A stretch of 64,000 nucleotides of DNA from Methylobacterium brachythecii (GTDB taxonomy: Bacteria; Pseudomonadota; Alphaproteobacteria; Rhizobiales; Beijerinckiaceae), in NCBI RefSeq assembly GCF_014196345.1, contig NZ_JACIDN010000002.1:62001-126000 (forward strand), written 5' to 3'. The notes under the pieces are model-generated. The model was not told the origin of the DNA. It made no database searches and saw only the letters and a list, made by a program, of their open reading frames with translations. The position numbers were made by a program, and so were the translations under genes. Positions 16,156-24,952 of the stretch are shown here, in pieces (the stretch's first letter is position 1; every line of letters starts with the position of its first letter).

Positions 16156-17436
16156 TCAGGCGCCTGGCCGGTGGTGGTGCGGGCGCAGGAACGGGCTCAG
16201 CACCAGCATTGCGGCGCCGACGGCAACCAGGAGCCACATCGCCGGGCGGAAGTCGCCGCTGAGATCGCGGACCGAACCGACCAGCAGCGGGCCGGCGGAG
16301 GCGATGAGGTATCCGACGGTCAGGACGAAGGCGTTCCAGACATTCGCCTCCTCGACGCTGTGGGTGTTGTCGAGCGGCAGCGTCATGCCGAGGGTGAAGC
16401 CGCCGCCGAGGCCGAAGGCACAGAGCGCGATGACCGCGAACGGCGCGGCCATCGGCGCGACGGCGAGCAGGACGAGGCCGGCCACCGTCAGGCCGCCGCA
16501 GATCGCCAGCCAGCCGCGACGGTCCTCCGACTTGCTCAGCCAGCCGAAGACCGGGGTCGCGCACATGAAGGCTGCCGGGAAACTCGCGAGGACGAGACCG
16601 GCCGTCGTCGGCGACAGTCCGTATTCCCGGTACATCGGCGCCGTCCACGACAGCAGGGCGTAGAACAGGAAGTTGTCGCAGGCGAAGAACAGGGCCACGA
16701 GCCAGGCCGTGCGGTTGCCGAGGGGGAGCCGGTGCATCACCGCGGCGGTGCCGACCGCAGCCGGACGATCCCGGCGTTCCCGGAGCGCGACCGCCAGCCA
16801 GCCGAGGATGGCGAAGATGCCGAGCAGGCTCCACAGGCCCGAGGCGAGCCGCCATCCGCCCGGGAGGTTCGCGGCCACGGGGCCGGTCACGCCGGCCGAT
16901 ACGGTGCTGCCGAACGAGAGCGCCGTCGCATAGATGCCCATCATCATGGCGGCCTTGGTCGGGAAGCGCGCCTTGATGAAACCGGCGATGAGCGCGCCGG
17001 CGATCGCGATGCCGGCGCCCACGCCCGCGGTCGCGAGCAGCAGGGAGGCCACGTTCGGCGAGAGGGCGCGCACAAGGGTCGAGAGGCAGAGCAGGAGCAA
17101 CGCGCTCAGCAGGACCGGATCGCGGCCGTAGCGCCGCACGAGCCAGGGCGTCGGCAGCGCCAGCAGCCCCATCAGCAGATCGGGGATGGTGATCAGCAGC
17201 GACGCGGCGGCGTAGGAGAGGCCGAACTCGTCGATGATCGAGGGCAGGATCGGCCCGACCGAGACGATGCCGGGGCGCAGGTCGATGGCGACCAGGAGGA
17301 TGGCGGCGATGGCGAGGCCGCGGCCGAGTCCTGATACCGTCCTGTCGCCGCCCCCCGAAACCGTCTCGATGAACGCGGCTTCAGTCGACGCAGCGTTGGC
17401 GGAACCACTCATGCCGTGAACCCTGACATTGTCCAT
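16156..17436 (-). CDS. MFS transporter, CynX/NimT family
   Basis: 426-residue major-facilitator protein with twelve predicted helices. The N-terminal part (LLVAIDLRPGIVSVGPILPSI) is the hallmark of the CynX/NimT cyanate/nitroimidazole transporter group; the rest shows LGGGFTLGMTLPLDNT in helix 10-11. Substrate unknown, and no cyanase lies nearby. The start is ATG 17436 (MDNVRVHG); ATG 17412 is an alternative. It lies on the same strand as, and downstream of, the LysR gene at 17640-18581. Confidence 0.85.
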   Translation of the reverse strand: MDNVRVHGMSGSANAASTEAAFIETVSGGGDRTVSGLGRGLAIAAILLVAIDLRPGIVSVGPILPSIIDEFGLSYAAASLLITIPDLLMGLLALPTPWLVRRYGRDPVLLSALLLLCLSTLVRALSPNVASLLLATAGVGAGIAIAGALIAGFIKARFPTKAAMMMGIYATALSFGSTVSAGVTGPVAANLPGGWRLASGLWSLLGIFAILGWLAVALRERRDRPAAVGTAAVMHRLPLGNRTAWLVALFFACDNFLFYALLSWTAPMYREYGLSPTTAGLVLASFPAAFMCATPVFGWLSKSEDRRGWLAICGGLTVAGLVLLAVAPMAAPFAVIALCAFGLGGGFTLGMTLPLDNTHSVEEANVWNAFVLTVGYLIASAGPLLVGSVRDLSGDFRPAMWLLVAVGAAMLVLSPFLRPHHHRPGA

Positions 17437-17639
17437 GTATAGGCACGCGTCTCACCTGATGAACGGTTCGGACATTCGCTCGCGAGACGGCACGTTTCTA
17501 CAGCCGGTCGGACGATCGACCTGGGCCTGGTTCATGGCATGCGGGACAAGAGCCGGACATACGTCAAATTGCGGTGCTACGGGCGCCGCTTACGGCACTC
17601 GTAGCGACCGGTGGCGGATTCCGTGGCCTCGCGCGGGCT

Positions 17640-18581
17640 TCATGTCCGGTGCGCGCGAACGCCATCGCCTCGCTGCAACCGCACGATCGTCTCCCGCAGC
17701 CATTTCTGCGCCGGGACCTCGTCGTTCGAGGCGTGCCAGATCATCGAGATCGCCATGTCCGGCAGCGCGATCGGCGCCGGGCTCACGGTGAGCCCCATCG
17801 AGTCGCCGAAGAAGCGGGCGAGCTGGGAGAGCATGGTGGCGATGACGGGCGCCTGCTGCAGCACGAAGGGCATCACGGTGAAGCGCGGCGAGGTCATCGC
17901 GATGACCCGCGTGCGACCGATCTTGGCGAGCGCGTCGTCCACCACGCCATGCGGCGTCTCGACGAGGCTGGTGAGCAGGTGCGGCAGCCGCACGTAATCC
18001 TCGAGCGAGATCGGCGGCGTCACCCCGACGAGATCGGCGTTGAACACGCAGAGATAGTTTTCCCGATAGAGCACGCGCCGCTTGTGGTGGGTCTGGCCCT
18101 GCTCGAACACGCCGATGCCGAGATCGACCCGGCCGGTATCGAGATCCTCCAGGATGCGCAGCCGGTCGACGGTGTGCAGCACCAGTTTCACCCCCGGCGC
18201 CACCGCCTGCAGATGCGCCACGAGCTGCGGCATCAGCAGCACCTCGGTCGAATCCGGAATGCCGAGCGAGAAGGTGACGTCCGCCGTCGCCGGATCGAAG
18301 GCCCGGGGCGGCGCGACGATGGCCTCGATCTGCGCGAGCGCCTCCCGCACCGGCGCGACGAGTGCGAGCGAGCGCGGCGTCGGCCGCATGCCCTCCGGCG
18401 CCCGCGTCAGGATCTCGTCGTGGAAGACGACGCGCAGGCGGCCGAGGGCGTGGCTCATGGCCGACTGGCCGATCCCGACCCGCGCCGCCGCCCGCGTCAC
18501 GCTGCGCTCGGTGAGCAACGCGTCGAGCGCGACGAGCAGGTTCAGGTCGAGCCTGGCGAGATGAATGTGATCGATACTCAT
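17640..18581 (-). CDS. LysR-family transcriptional regulator
   Basis: 313-residue LysR protein. Helix-turn-helix at the N-terminus: LDLNLLVALDALLTERSVTRAAARVGIGQSAMSHALGRLR, of the NodD/SyrM-like LDLNLL class. I start at ATG 18581 (MSIDHIHLA), as usual for the family; a GTG at 18650 would add 23 residues overlapping the control region. It is divergent from the small secreted repeat protein at 18674, and the palindrome 18590-18627 lies immediately before its start. The transporter at 16156 is downstream on the same strand and may also be a target. Confidence 0.9.
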   Translation of the reverse strand: MSIDHIHLARLDLNLLVALDALLTERSVTRAAARVGIGQSAMSHALGRLRVVFHDEILTRAPEGMRPTPRSLALVAPVREALAQIEAIVAPPRAFDPATADVTFSLGIPDSTEVLLMPQLVAHLQAVAPGVKLVLHTVDRLRILEDLDTGRVDLGIGVFEQGQTHHKRRVLYRENYLCVFNADLVGVTPPISLEDYVRLPHLLTSLVETPHGVVDDALAKIGRTRVIAMTSPRFTVMPFVLQQAPVIATMLSQLARFFGDSMGLTVSPAPIALPDMAISMIWHASNDEVPAQKWLRETIVRLQRGDGVRAHRT

Positions 18582-18589
18582 TATGCACG

Positions 18590-18627
18590 CAATCTGTTTG
18601 ATTAATTGATGCAGCGCAAACAGATTG
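18590..18627. promoter_or_regulatory. Perfect inverted repeat between LysR and secreted-protein genes
   Basis: CAATCTGTTTG (18590-18600) and CAAACAGATTG (18617-18627) are exact reverse complements, 11 bases each, separated by 16 AT-rich bases. The first arm begins 8 bases upstream of the LysR start. A likely operator for autoregulation and for control of the divergent gene. Confidence 0.6.
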
Positions 18628-18673
18628 TGCTCACGAAACGCGGCGAGCACGCCGCCACCGTGAGGATCAGACC

Positions 18674-19036
18674 ATGTCGAACCGTATCACCCGCACCACC
18701 GCCGCCCTCGCCCTGGGCCTCGTTGCCCTCGCGACCCCCGCCTTCGCCGACGAGATCGTCGGCGCCAAGACGGTCGGCGCAATGACCTTCGAGACCCGCG
18801 GCGTCGCCACCAACGCCATGCAGGTCGGCCGCCAGGGCGGCTTCGCCACCGCCGGCACCGTCCGCTGGACGGCGACGCCCGCCGAGCAGACGGCGGCCGT
18901 CATCCACAATGCCGGTAGCGTCGGCGCCCTGACGCTCGAAACCCTCGGCCTCGCCACGAATGCCGGTGACGTGCGCAACCAGGGCGGCGCCCGGACCGCA
19001 GCCGCCGTCCGCTGGACCTCGGCACCGGCCGAATAA
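18674..19036 (+). CDS. Secreted protein with an internal duplication
   Basis: 120 residues: signal peptide 1-25 (cleavage ATPAFA before DE), then two copies of a 39-residue unit, residues 33-71 and 82-120, aligning without gaps with 24 identities. Shared landmarks are VGA, ET-G-ATNA, QGG and VRWT...PAE. Period 49 residues. The repeats are small and beta-like; I know no family. Divergent from the LysR gene and probably under its control. A small surface or periplasmic binding protein is possible, but unproven. Confidence 0.75.
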   Translation: MSNRITRTTAALALGLVALATPAFADEIVGAKTVGAMTFETRGVATNAMQVGRQGGFATAGTVRWTATPAEQTAAVIHNAGSVGALTLETLGLATNAGDVRNQGGARTAAAVRWTSAPAE

Positions 19037-19094
19037 CGACGAGGCGGGCGGAGGCACTCCTCCGTCCGCTTCGCAACGACTTCCTACCAACAAA

Positions 19095-19143
19095 CCTCAT
19101 CCTGAGGCGCTGCGAAGCTTCGCGTCCGCACCTCAGGATGAGG
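19095..19143. repeat. Palindromic element after the secreted-protein gene
   Basis: CCTCATCCTGAGG at the left end and CCTCAGGATGAGG at the right end pair perfectly over 13 bases; the 23-base middle includes CGAAGCTTCG, itself a palindrome. A third family of extragenic palindromes, of a type common in Rhizobiales-like genomes. Confidence 0.7.
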
Positions 19144-19248
19144 GGGGATGGGGTGGGATCGCCTGTCGGAAGCGGCCCCGCTCGCGGATGACATCGCACC
19201 GCAACGGCGATACCTCCGGGCGACGTCCATGCCGCGGGGAGACCAGCG

Positions 19249-20343
19249 ATCCCGTCCCAAAGCCCCGCCATCGCGCATGGTGCGCGTCTCACGATCGATC
19301 TCGACGCAATCGTCGCCAATTGGCGCCGGCTCGGGGCCGTGGCGCCGAGCGTCGAATGCTCCGCCGTGGTGAAGGCCGACGCCTATGGCTGCGGCCTCGC
19401 CGCCGTCGCCCCGGCCCTGGCGCAGGCGGGCTGCCGCAGCTTCTTCGTCGCGCATCTCGAAGAAGGCATCGCCGCTCGGGCCTGCCTCCCGGATGCCGAC
19501 ATCTATGTCCTCAACGGCCTCGCGCCGGGAAGCGGGGCCATGTTCGCCGAGCATCGGCTGGTGCCGGTTCTCGGCTCGCACGAGGAACTGGCCGAATGGG
19601 CCGCCCTCTCCGAGAGCGCGCGTCCGGCGGCGCTCCACGTCGATACCGGCATGAACCGGCTAGGGCTCCGGGTGCCGGAGGCCGTCGCGCTCGCCGACGA
19701 TCCACTCCTCACGCGGGCTGGAATCCGCTTGCTGATGAGCCACCTCGTCAGCGCCGAGAAGCCGGACGAGCCGGTCAATGGCCGCCAGATCGAGGCCTTC
19801 GCCGCTCTCCGCGAGGCGCTTCCGGGCATCCCAGCTTCGCTCGCCAATTCCTCCGGCATTTTCCTGGGTGCCGCGGCCCACCACGACATGCTCCGCCCCG
19901 GATACGCGCTCTTCGGCGGCAACCCGACGCCGTATAGCGCAGCCAATCCGATGCGCCCGGTGGTGCGGCTCGATTCGCCGATCCTGCAGATCCGTGAGGT
20001 CGAGGGCGGCGCCACCGCCGGCTATAACGGCCGCTGGCAGGCCCCCTCCCCCCGCCGCCTCGCGACGCTGTCCATCGGCTATGCCGACGGCTATCCGCGC
20101 TCGGCGAGCCAAACCGGCCACGCGCTGGTCGATGGCGTGGCCTGTCCCATCCTCGGCCTGATCTCGATGGACCTGATCATTCTCGACGTCACGGACGTGC
20201 CCGGCGCCCGCCGCGGCGCCATGGCGACGCTGATCGGCGACAGGCTCGACGTCGACACGGTCGGCCGCGCAGCTGGGACCATCGGCTACGAGATCCTGAC
20301 GGGACTAGGTTCCCGTTATGTTCGCAGCTATACTGGCGGCTGA
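19249..20343 (+). CDS. alr: Alanine racemase
   Basis: PLP enzyme interconverting L- and D-alanine for peptidoglycan. The PLP lysine lies in VVKADAYGCG, and SIGYADGYPR supplies the second catalytic Tyr region. The conserved N-terminal strand LTIDLDAIVANWR is encoded upstream of the first GTG (19339), so that GTG cannot be the true start. In the frame from the stop at 19189 to 19339 there is no ATG, GTG or TTG. An ATC at 19249 has GGGGAG ending 7 bases upstream, giving 364 residues, the usual length. I took this as the start; an indel or sequence error is the alternative. Upstream of radA. Confidence 0.88.
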   Translation: MPSQSPAIAHGARLTIDLDAIVANWRRLGAVAPSVECSAVVKADAYGCGLAAVAPALAQAGCRSFFVAHLEEGIAARACLPDADIYVLNGLAPGSGAMFAEHRLVPVLGSHEELAEWAALSESARPAALHVDTGMNRLGLRVPEAVALADDPLLTRAGIRLLMSHLVSAEKPDEPVNGRQIEAFAALREALPGIPASLANSSGIFLGAAAHHDMLRPGYALFGGNPTPYSAANPMRPVVRLDSPILQIREVEGGATAGYNGRWQAPSPRRLATLSIGYADGYPRSASQTGHALVDGVACPILGLISMDLIILDVTDVPGARRGAMATLIGDRLDVDTVGRAAGTIGYEILTGLGSRYVRSYTGG

Positions 20344-20384
20344 CGTTTTTCGTTCGAGCGCGATCGTTTCGCAGCCCTGAGCTC

Positions 20385-21818
20385 ATGGCAAAAATCCACC
20401 AGACCTTCGTCTGCCAGTCCTGCGGGGCGGTCTACAATCGCTGGCGTGGGCGCTGCGAGGCCTGCAACGGCTGGAACACGATCGTTGAGGAGACCGGTAC
20501 GGCCGGCCCGGCCTCCGGCCCCGTCGCAACCCGTCCTTCGCGGGCACGGGGCCGCGTCTTCCCCCTCGAAGGCCTGACCGGTGAGGCCAAGGAGGCGCCG
20601 CGCACGCCCTCCGGCATCGCCGAGCTCGACCGAGTCACCGGCGGCGGCTTCGTGCGCGGCTCGGTGATCCTGATCGGCGGCGATCCCGGCATCGGCAAGT
20701 CGACCCTGCTCATGCAGGCGGGCGCCGCCATGGCCTTCCGCAAGGAGCGCGTCGTCTATATTTCGGGCGAGGAGGCGGTGGGCCAGGTACGCCTGCGTGC
20801 CGAGCGCCTCGGCCTCGCCGACCGCGAGGTCGAGCTCGCCGCCGAGACGAATGTCGAGGACATCGTCGAGACGCTCTCGCAGGGTCGCCCGCCGGCGCTT
20901 GCGATCATCGACTCGATCCAGACCATGTGGACCGAGACGGTGGAATCGGCACCCGGCACGGTGACTCAGGTGCGCTCCTCGGCGCAGGCCCTGATCCGCT
21001 TCGCCAAGACCACCGGCACGGCGGTCATCCTCGTCGGCCACGTCACCAAGGACGGTCAGATTGCCGGCCCGCGCGTCGTCGAGCACATGGTCGATGCGGT
21101 CGCCTCCTTCGAGGGCGACCAGGGCCATCACTTCCGCATCCTCCGCGCGGTCAAGAATCGCTTCGGACCCACCGACGAGATCGGCGTCTTCGAGATGACC
21201 GACGGCGGCCTCTCGGAAGTGCCGAACCCCTCCGCGCTGTTCCTCGCAGGACGCGACCACGCCGCGCCCGGCACAGCGGTCTTCGCCGGGATGGAGGGCA
21301 CGCGCCCGCTCCTGGTCGAGATCCAGGCGCTTGTGGCGCCGTCTTCGCTCGGCATGCCGCGGCGCGCGGTGGTGGGTTGGGATCCGAACCGGCTCTCGAT
21401 GGTGCTCGCAGTGCTCGAAGCCCATGGCGGCATCCGGCTCGGCGCGCACGATGTCTATCTCAACGTCGCCGGAGGCCTGCGCATCACGGAACCCGCCGCC
21501 GATCTCGCGGTGGCAGCGGCGCTCGTCTCCTCGATGTCGGGCGCGGCGCTGCCGGCCGAGACGGTCTATTTCGGCGAACTCGGCCTGTCAGGCGCAGTGC
21601 GGCCGGTCTCGCAGGCCGTGGCGAGGCTCAAGGAGGCGGAAAAGCTCGGCTTCTCGAAGGCGGTCATGCCTCAGGCCCGTAGCGATGTCGGCGAGCGTGG
21701 GATGCAGACGGAGGCGCTCCGCCACATCGCCGATCTCGTCGCGGGCATCACATCCGGCGCGCCGCGTGGCGGGCGGCGCAAGCCAGCGCGGGAATGGCCG
21801 AGTGATGATGACGTTTGA
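20385..21818 (+). CDS. radA: DNA repair protein RadA
   Basis: 477-residue branch-migration and recombination-repair ATPase. Domains in order: N-terminal zinc finger (CQSCG...CEACNGW), RecA-like ATPase with Walker A GGDPGIGKST, the RadA-specific KNRFG motif, and a C-terminal Lon-protease-like domain without catalytic residues. Start ATG 20385, 42 bases after alr. Probably co-transcribed with alr. Confidence 0.97.
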   Translation: MAKIHQTFVCQSCGAVYNRWRGRCEACNGWNTIVEETGTAGPASGPVATRPSRARGRVFPLEGLTGEAKEAPRTPSGIAELDRVTGGGFVRGSVILIGGDPGIGKSTLLMQAGAAMAFRKERVVYISGEEAVGQVRLRAERLGLADREVELAAETNVEDIVETLSQGRPPALAIIDSIQTMWTETVESAPGTVTQVRSSAQALIRFAKTTGTAVILVGHVTKDGQIAGPRVVEHMVDAVASFEGDQGHHFRILRAVKNRFGPTDEIGVFEMTDGGLSEVPNPSALFLAGRDHAAPGTAVFAGMEGTRPLLVEIQALVAPSSLGMPRRAVVGWDPNRLSMVLAVLEAHGGIRLGAHDVYLNVAGGLRITEPAADLAVAAALVSSMSGAALPAETVYFGELGLSGAVRPVSQAVARLKEAEKLGFSKAVMPQARSDVGERGMQTEALRHIADLVAGITSGAPRGGRRKPAREWPSDDDV

Positions 21819-21912
21819 GAGAGGTCTCGGCTGATCAGGCTGGACGGCATTCCCCTGTCCCCGCGTGTTGGGAGAGGCGGAAGATCCGCACTGCCGGCAG
21901 TGATCTACAGGC

Positions 21913-22845
21913 TCACTGCCCGGCCGGCTTCTCCGGCTCGGCCTTCTTCGGCTGCGGCTCGGTGGTTGGCGCAGCGGCGAGGTCGGGTTGCAGCAGTGAC
22001 AGGGTGATCGCCCGCGTCACGTGCTCGGCCATGCAGCGCAGGCCGAGATCGTTCAGGCGGAAGTGGCGGCCGAGCATGTGCGTCTCGGTGCCCTTGTCGG
22101 CGCTGGCGGAGAGGAAGCGCATCGCCTCGTAACGGCGCACCAGCGGGACACCCTGCGCCACCGCAACGTCCTGCACCTTGTGCACGAGGCCGTTATACGA
22201 TTCGTCGTCGGCCACGCTCTGGGTGAAGAGCGGGTCGATCAGCACCACGTCGATATGGTGCGACTTGATCCACTCGACCGTGTCCTTGAGCGCGTCGGCG
22301 AACGCGTCGGCATCGACTCGCGCCAGCGCATCGTTGGTGCCGACCTGCCAGACCACGAGATCGGGCTCGACGTCGGCGACGATGGTGCGAAGCCGGTCGC
22401 CCGCGCCGCTGGCCACCTCGCCGGAAAGGCCGCGTGAGTCGATCTGGACGTCGACATTCGGCAGCGAGCGCTCGAGGGCGTTCTCGAGCCGCACAGGATA
22501 GGACGCCGAGGCACCGAGCCCCGAGGAGGACGACCCCACGGAGAGCACGCGCACCGGGCGCTTTTCCTTCAGGGCGTGCTTCACGGCGGCAAGACGGGCG
22601 AGCGTGTAGAGCTTGGAACCCGGTACACGGCATTCCGGCGAGAGGCTGAGATCAACGCCTTCGAGAGGCGCGGCGCCGGTCGCCGATGCAGGCGGATGTG
22701 GCGGGGAGACGACCGTCGCGGCCCCTTCCGCGAGAGCGGAGGCGGCGGAGACCGTGAGGCAGAGGCCGAGCGCGGCCGCACCTACGACACGGCAGGTGCG
22801 ACGGCCGCCTTCTTTGGCTTGCGGGAACGCCATTCGACGAACCAT
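21913..22845 (-). CDS. Exported SGNH/GDSL hydrolase
   Basis: 310 residues. Signal peptide (TCRVVGAAALGLCLTVSAASALA), a linker, then an SGNH domain: block I VGSSSSG (Ser nucleophile), block III WQVGTNDA (Asn), and a C-terminal LNDLG region with nearby His (RHFRLND). A Pro/Lys/Glu-rich tail follows. Probably removes or transfers acyl groups on a periplasmic glycan. The gene overlaps the upstream OpgC gene by about 64 bases, so the two are coupled; its start is 22845 or 22833. Function as an OpgC partner is inferred. Confidence 0.82.
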   Translation of the reverse strand: MVRRMAFPQAKEGGRRTCRVVGAAALGLCLTVSAASALAEGAATVVSPPHPPASATGAAPLEGVDLSLSPECRVPGSKLYTLARLAAVKHALKEKRPVRVLSVGSSSSGLGASASYPVRLENALERSLPNVDVQIDSRGLSGEVASGAGDRLRTIVADVEPDLVVWQVGTNDALARVDADAFADALKDTVEWIKSHHIDVVLIDPLFTQSVADDESYNGLVHKVQDVAVAQGVPLVRRYEAMRFLSASADKGTETHMLGRHFRLNDLGLRCMAEHVTRAITLSLLQPDLAAAPTTEPQPKKAEPEKPAGQ

Positions 22846-23891
22846 GCAGTGAAACCCAGAGCGAACAGGCCGAAGCCTACGACCGAAACGTCGACGAATA
22901 TACCACCACCGTACTGAAACCTCACGAACTGGGCGCCGAGGCTGATGAGCGACCCCATTGAGAACACCGCGAGGGAGTTCCGCCCGAGCCCCGCGAGGAA
23001 GCGTGCGATCGGCCCGATCCAGGGCGTGACCCAACGGTAGACCGCCTGGAACGCCAGGAGGACACCACAGAAATGGATCAGCCGCGCCGGCGACAGGTAG
23101 GTTTTGTCGAAGGTGAAAATAAGGCGTGGCTCCGGCACCATCAGCGGATCGGGCCGGATCTCGTAGACCGACAACACGATCCCGACGACGACGATGACGA
23201 TGCCGAGCGGCATCGCCCGGAAGCACCAGACGCGGAAGCGCGGCCGCTCGCGGCTCCAGCCCTGCAGGCAATAGCCGAGCATGAGCAGGAGCTGCCAACA
23301 GAACGGATTGAAGAACCAGTCACCGTCACCGGGCCAGGACGGGAAATTCCACTCGAAGATCAGGCTCGCCGCGTAGAGGCAGAACGACAGGAACAGCGCG
23401 CCGGCGCGGCTGACCCGCGACATCAGCACGAAGACCGGAGCCACCGCGATCAGCACGACGTAGAGCGGCAGAATGTTGAAGTAGCCGAGCTGGTAGGTCA
23501 GCAGCACCAACCCGACCATCGACTGGATCGGGTCGGCGAAGAAGCCGCCGGCATTGTGCCATTCGAGGATCAGCGGGTTGTCGAGCAGCAGGGCCGTGCC
23601 TGCGATCATCGCGAGCGCCAGCACCATGATGATCACCTGCGCGCGGTAGACCTCGACCGTTCGCGACATCAACCGGAGAATCGAGGTTAGGGCAGACTCG
23701 GGCCGTCCTTCGCGATCGGTCGTGGCAATGCCGATCGACCAGCCGGCGAGGAACACGAACAGCTCGGCCGCATCGGAGATGCCGTATTGGGAATAGGTCC
23801 AGCGCTCGAAGGTGTTGCCGGGGATGTGGTTGACGAAGATCGTGATGAGGGCGAAGCCGCGCCAGAAATCGATCGCGTTCGGTCCACGCAT
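22782..23891 (-). CDS. opgC: OpgC-type membrane acyltransferase
   Basis: 369 residues with about ten membrane helices. N-terminal MRGPNAIDFWRGFALITIFVNHIPGN is the signature of OpgC proteins, which add succinyl groups to osmoregulated periplasmic glucans. The conserved acceptor motif region FVFLAGWSIG follows. It sits upstream of, and overlaps, the SGNH hydrolase. No opgG/opgH genes lie in the window, so the glucan assignment is by family only. Confidence 0.85.
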   Translation of the reverse strand: MRGPNAIDFWRGFALITIFVNHIPGNTFERWTYSQYGISDAAELFVFLAGWSIGIATTDREGRPESALTSILRLMSRTVEVYRAQVIIMVLALAMIAGTALLLDNPLILEWHNAGGFFADPIQSMVGLVLLTYQLGYFNILPLYVVLIAVAPVFVLMSRVSRAGALFLSFCLYAASLIFEWNFPSWPGDGDWFFNPFCWQLLLMLGYCLQGWSRERPRFRVWCFRAMPLGIVIVVVGIVLSVYEIRPDPLMVPEPRLIFTFDKTYLSPARLIHFCGVLLAFQAVYRWVTPWIGPIARFLAGLGRNSLAVFSMGSLISLGAQFVRFQYGGGIFVDVSVVGFGLFALGFTAWFVEWRSRKPKKAAVAPAVS

Positions 23892-24187
23892 CGGGCTCCC
23901 GACTCCGGCGAAGGTTGCATGAGGACGCTCACGGAAGAGCGCGGACGGACGTCACGAGACGAAGGCGCGTCGTGATACGGCCCTCGTCGCGTTCTGAAAA
24001 GCGGAACCGCCGAAACAGATCCGGTGCATCGAGGCGGCTTTTGTCACATGTTAAAATGTACCGTTGCCCAAAAGTGACTGTATTTTGCATACAAGCCCGC
24101 TAAACAGGCAGCGTCCGTTCCAGAGACCACGGACTACCTCAGCCAGCGCGTCCAACTCGGGCGCGCTGTTTGTTTTTTGGGCGGTCG
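23892..24187. other. Intergenic region with a candidate small RNA
   Basis: Roughly 300 bases between the start of opgC and the end of the cbbY-like gene. It has no reliable open frame. An AT-rich stretch near 24040-24095 is followed by a small transcript candidate and a strong plus-strand terminator. Confidence 0.5.
24100..24178 (+). ncRNA. Candidate small RNA
   Basis: Possible promoter TTGCCC (24064-24069), 18-base spacer, CATACA (24088-24093). Then a hairpin GTCCGT (24113-24118) with ACGGAC (24129-24134), and a terminator CAGCGCG (24144-24150) with CGCGCTG (24162-24168) followed by TTTGTTTTTT. Both flanking genes are on the minus strand, so this plus-strand terminator has no gene of its own upstream except a short RNA. 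No known family is recognised. Confidence 0.5.
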
Positions 24188-24952
24188 TCATGCCGTCGCG
24201 CCCACTCGATGGGCAGCGTGCCAGGACTGGAGCGCGGCGAGCGTGACGATGCCGTCCGGCCAGGCTGCGCCGGCCAGATGCTGATGCGGCTGCCCCGGCT
24301 CACCGAGATCGGACACCGCCGAGAACGCGCCGTCGAGGCGATGGCTCTCCGTATACCGGCTGCGGGTAGCGAGCACCGCGAGGCCGGCATCGAGCGCCGA
24401 GCGGATGCCGGCCGCGGAATCCTCGAAGGCGATGCCCTCTGACGGAGCGATGCCGAGCCGCTCCACGGCGATGTCGAAGATGTCGGGCGCCGGCTTCTTG
24501 TGGGCCGCCTCGTCTCCCGCCGCGATCACGTCGAACGGGATGTCTCCCTCAGGAAAATTGATCGCGATCAGCCGGTCGAGATTCAGTCGCGTCGTCGTCG
24601 TCGCCACGGCGAGCCGGACGCCGGCGGCACGTGCCTCGGCAATCAGGCGACCGATACCGGGCCGAAGCGCGAGATGGCCGGTCTCGATCAGTTCGCCATA
24701 GATGCGGGTCTTGAGATGATGGATCTCGGGCATCCGCGCGGCGAGCGCACCGTTATCTTCGGGATGCGCTTGCGCAATATAATGCAGCAACCGCTCCTTG
24801 CCGCCCATGACCTTGAGCAGCTCGGCATAGACCTCCGGGCTCCACTGCCAGTCGAGGCCGAGCTGCGTGAAGGCGCGGTTGAACGCCTGCCGGTGCAGGT
24901 CCTCGGTCTCGGCCAGGGTGCCGTCGACGTCGAAGATCAGCCCCTTCAGCAT
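24188..24952 (-). CDS. cbbY: HAD-family sugar phosphatase, CbbY-like
   Basis: 254 residues with the HAD nucleophile motif at the N-terminus ([14 protein letters not shown]), a helical cap, a Thr motif (VATTTT), Lys in HKKPAPDIF and the acidic motif FEDSAAG. CbbY enzymes dephosphorylate xylulose-1,5-bisphosphate, an inhibitor of RuBisCO. The ATG at 24952 overlaps the rpe stop by 7 bases. Last gene of the fbp-prk-rpe-cbbY operon. A different bisphosphate or phosphosugar substrate is possible since no RuBisCO gene is in view. Confidence 0.85.
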   Translation of the reverse strand: MLKGLIFDVDGTLAETEDLHRQAFNRAFTQLGLDWQWSPEVYAELLKVMGGKERLLHYIAQAHPEDNGALAARMPEIHHLKTRIYGELIETGHLALRPGIGRLIAEARAAGVRLAVATTTTRLNLDRLIAINFPEGDIPFDVIAAGDEAAHKKPAPDIFDIAVERLGIAPSEGIAFEDSAAGIRSALDAGLAVLATRSRYTESHRLDGAFSAVSDLGEPGQPHQHLAGAAWPDGIVTLAALQSWHAAHRVGATA

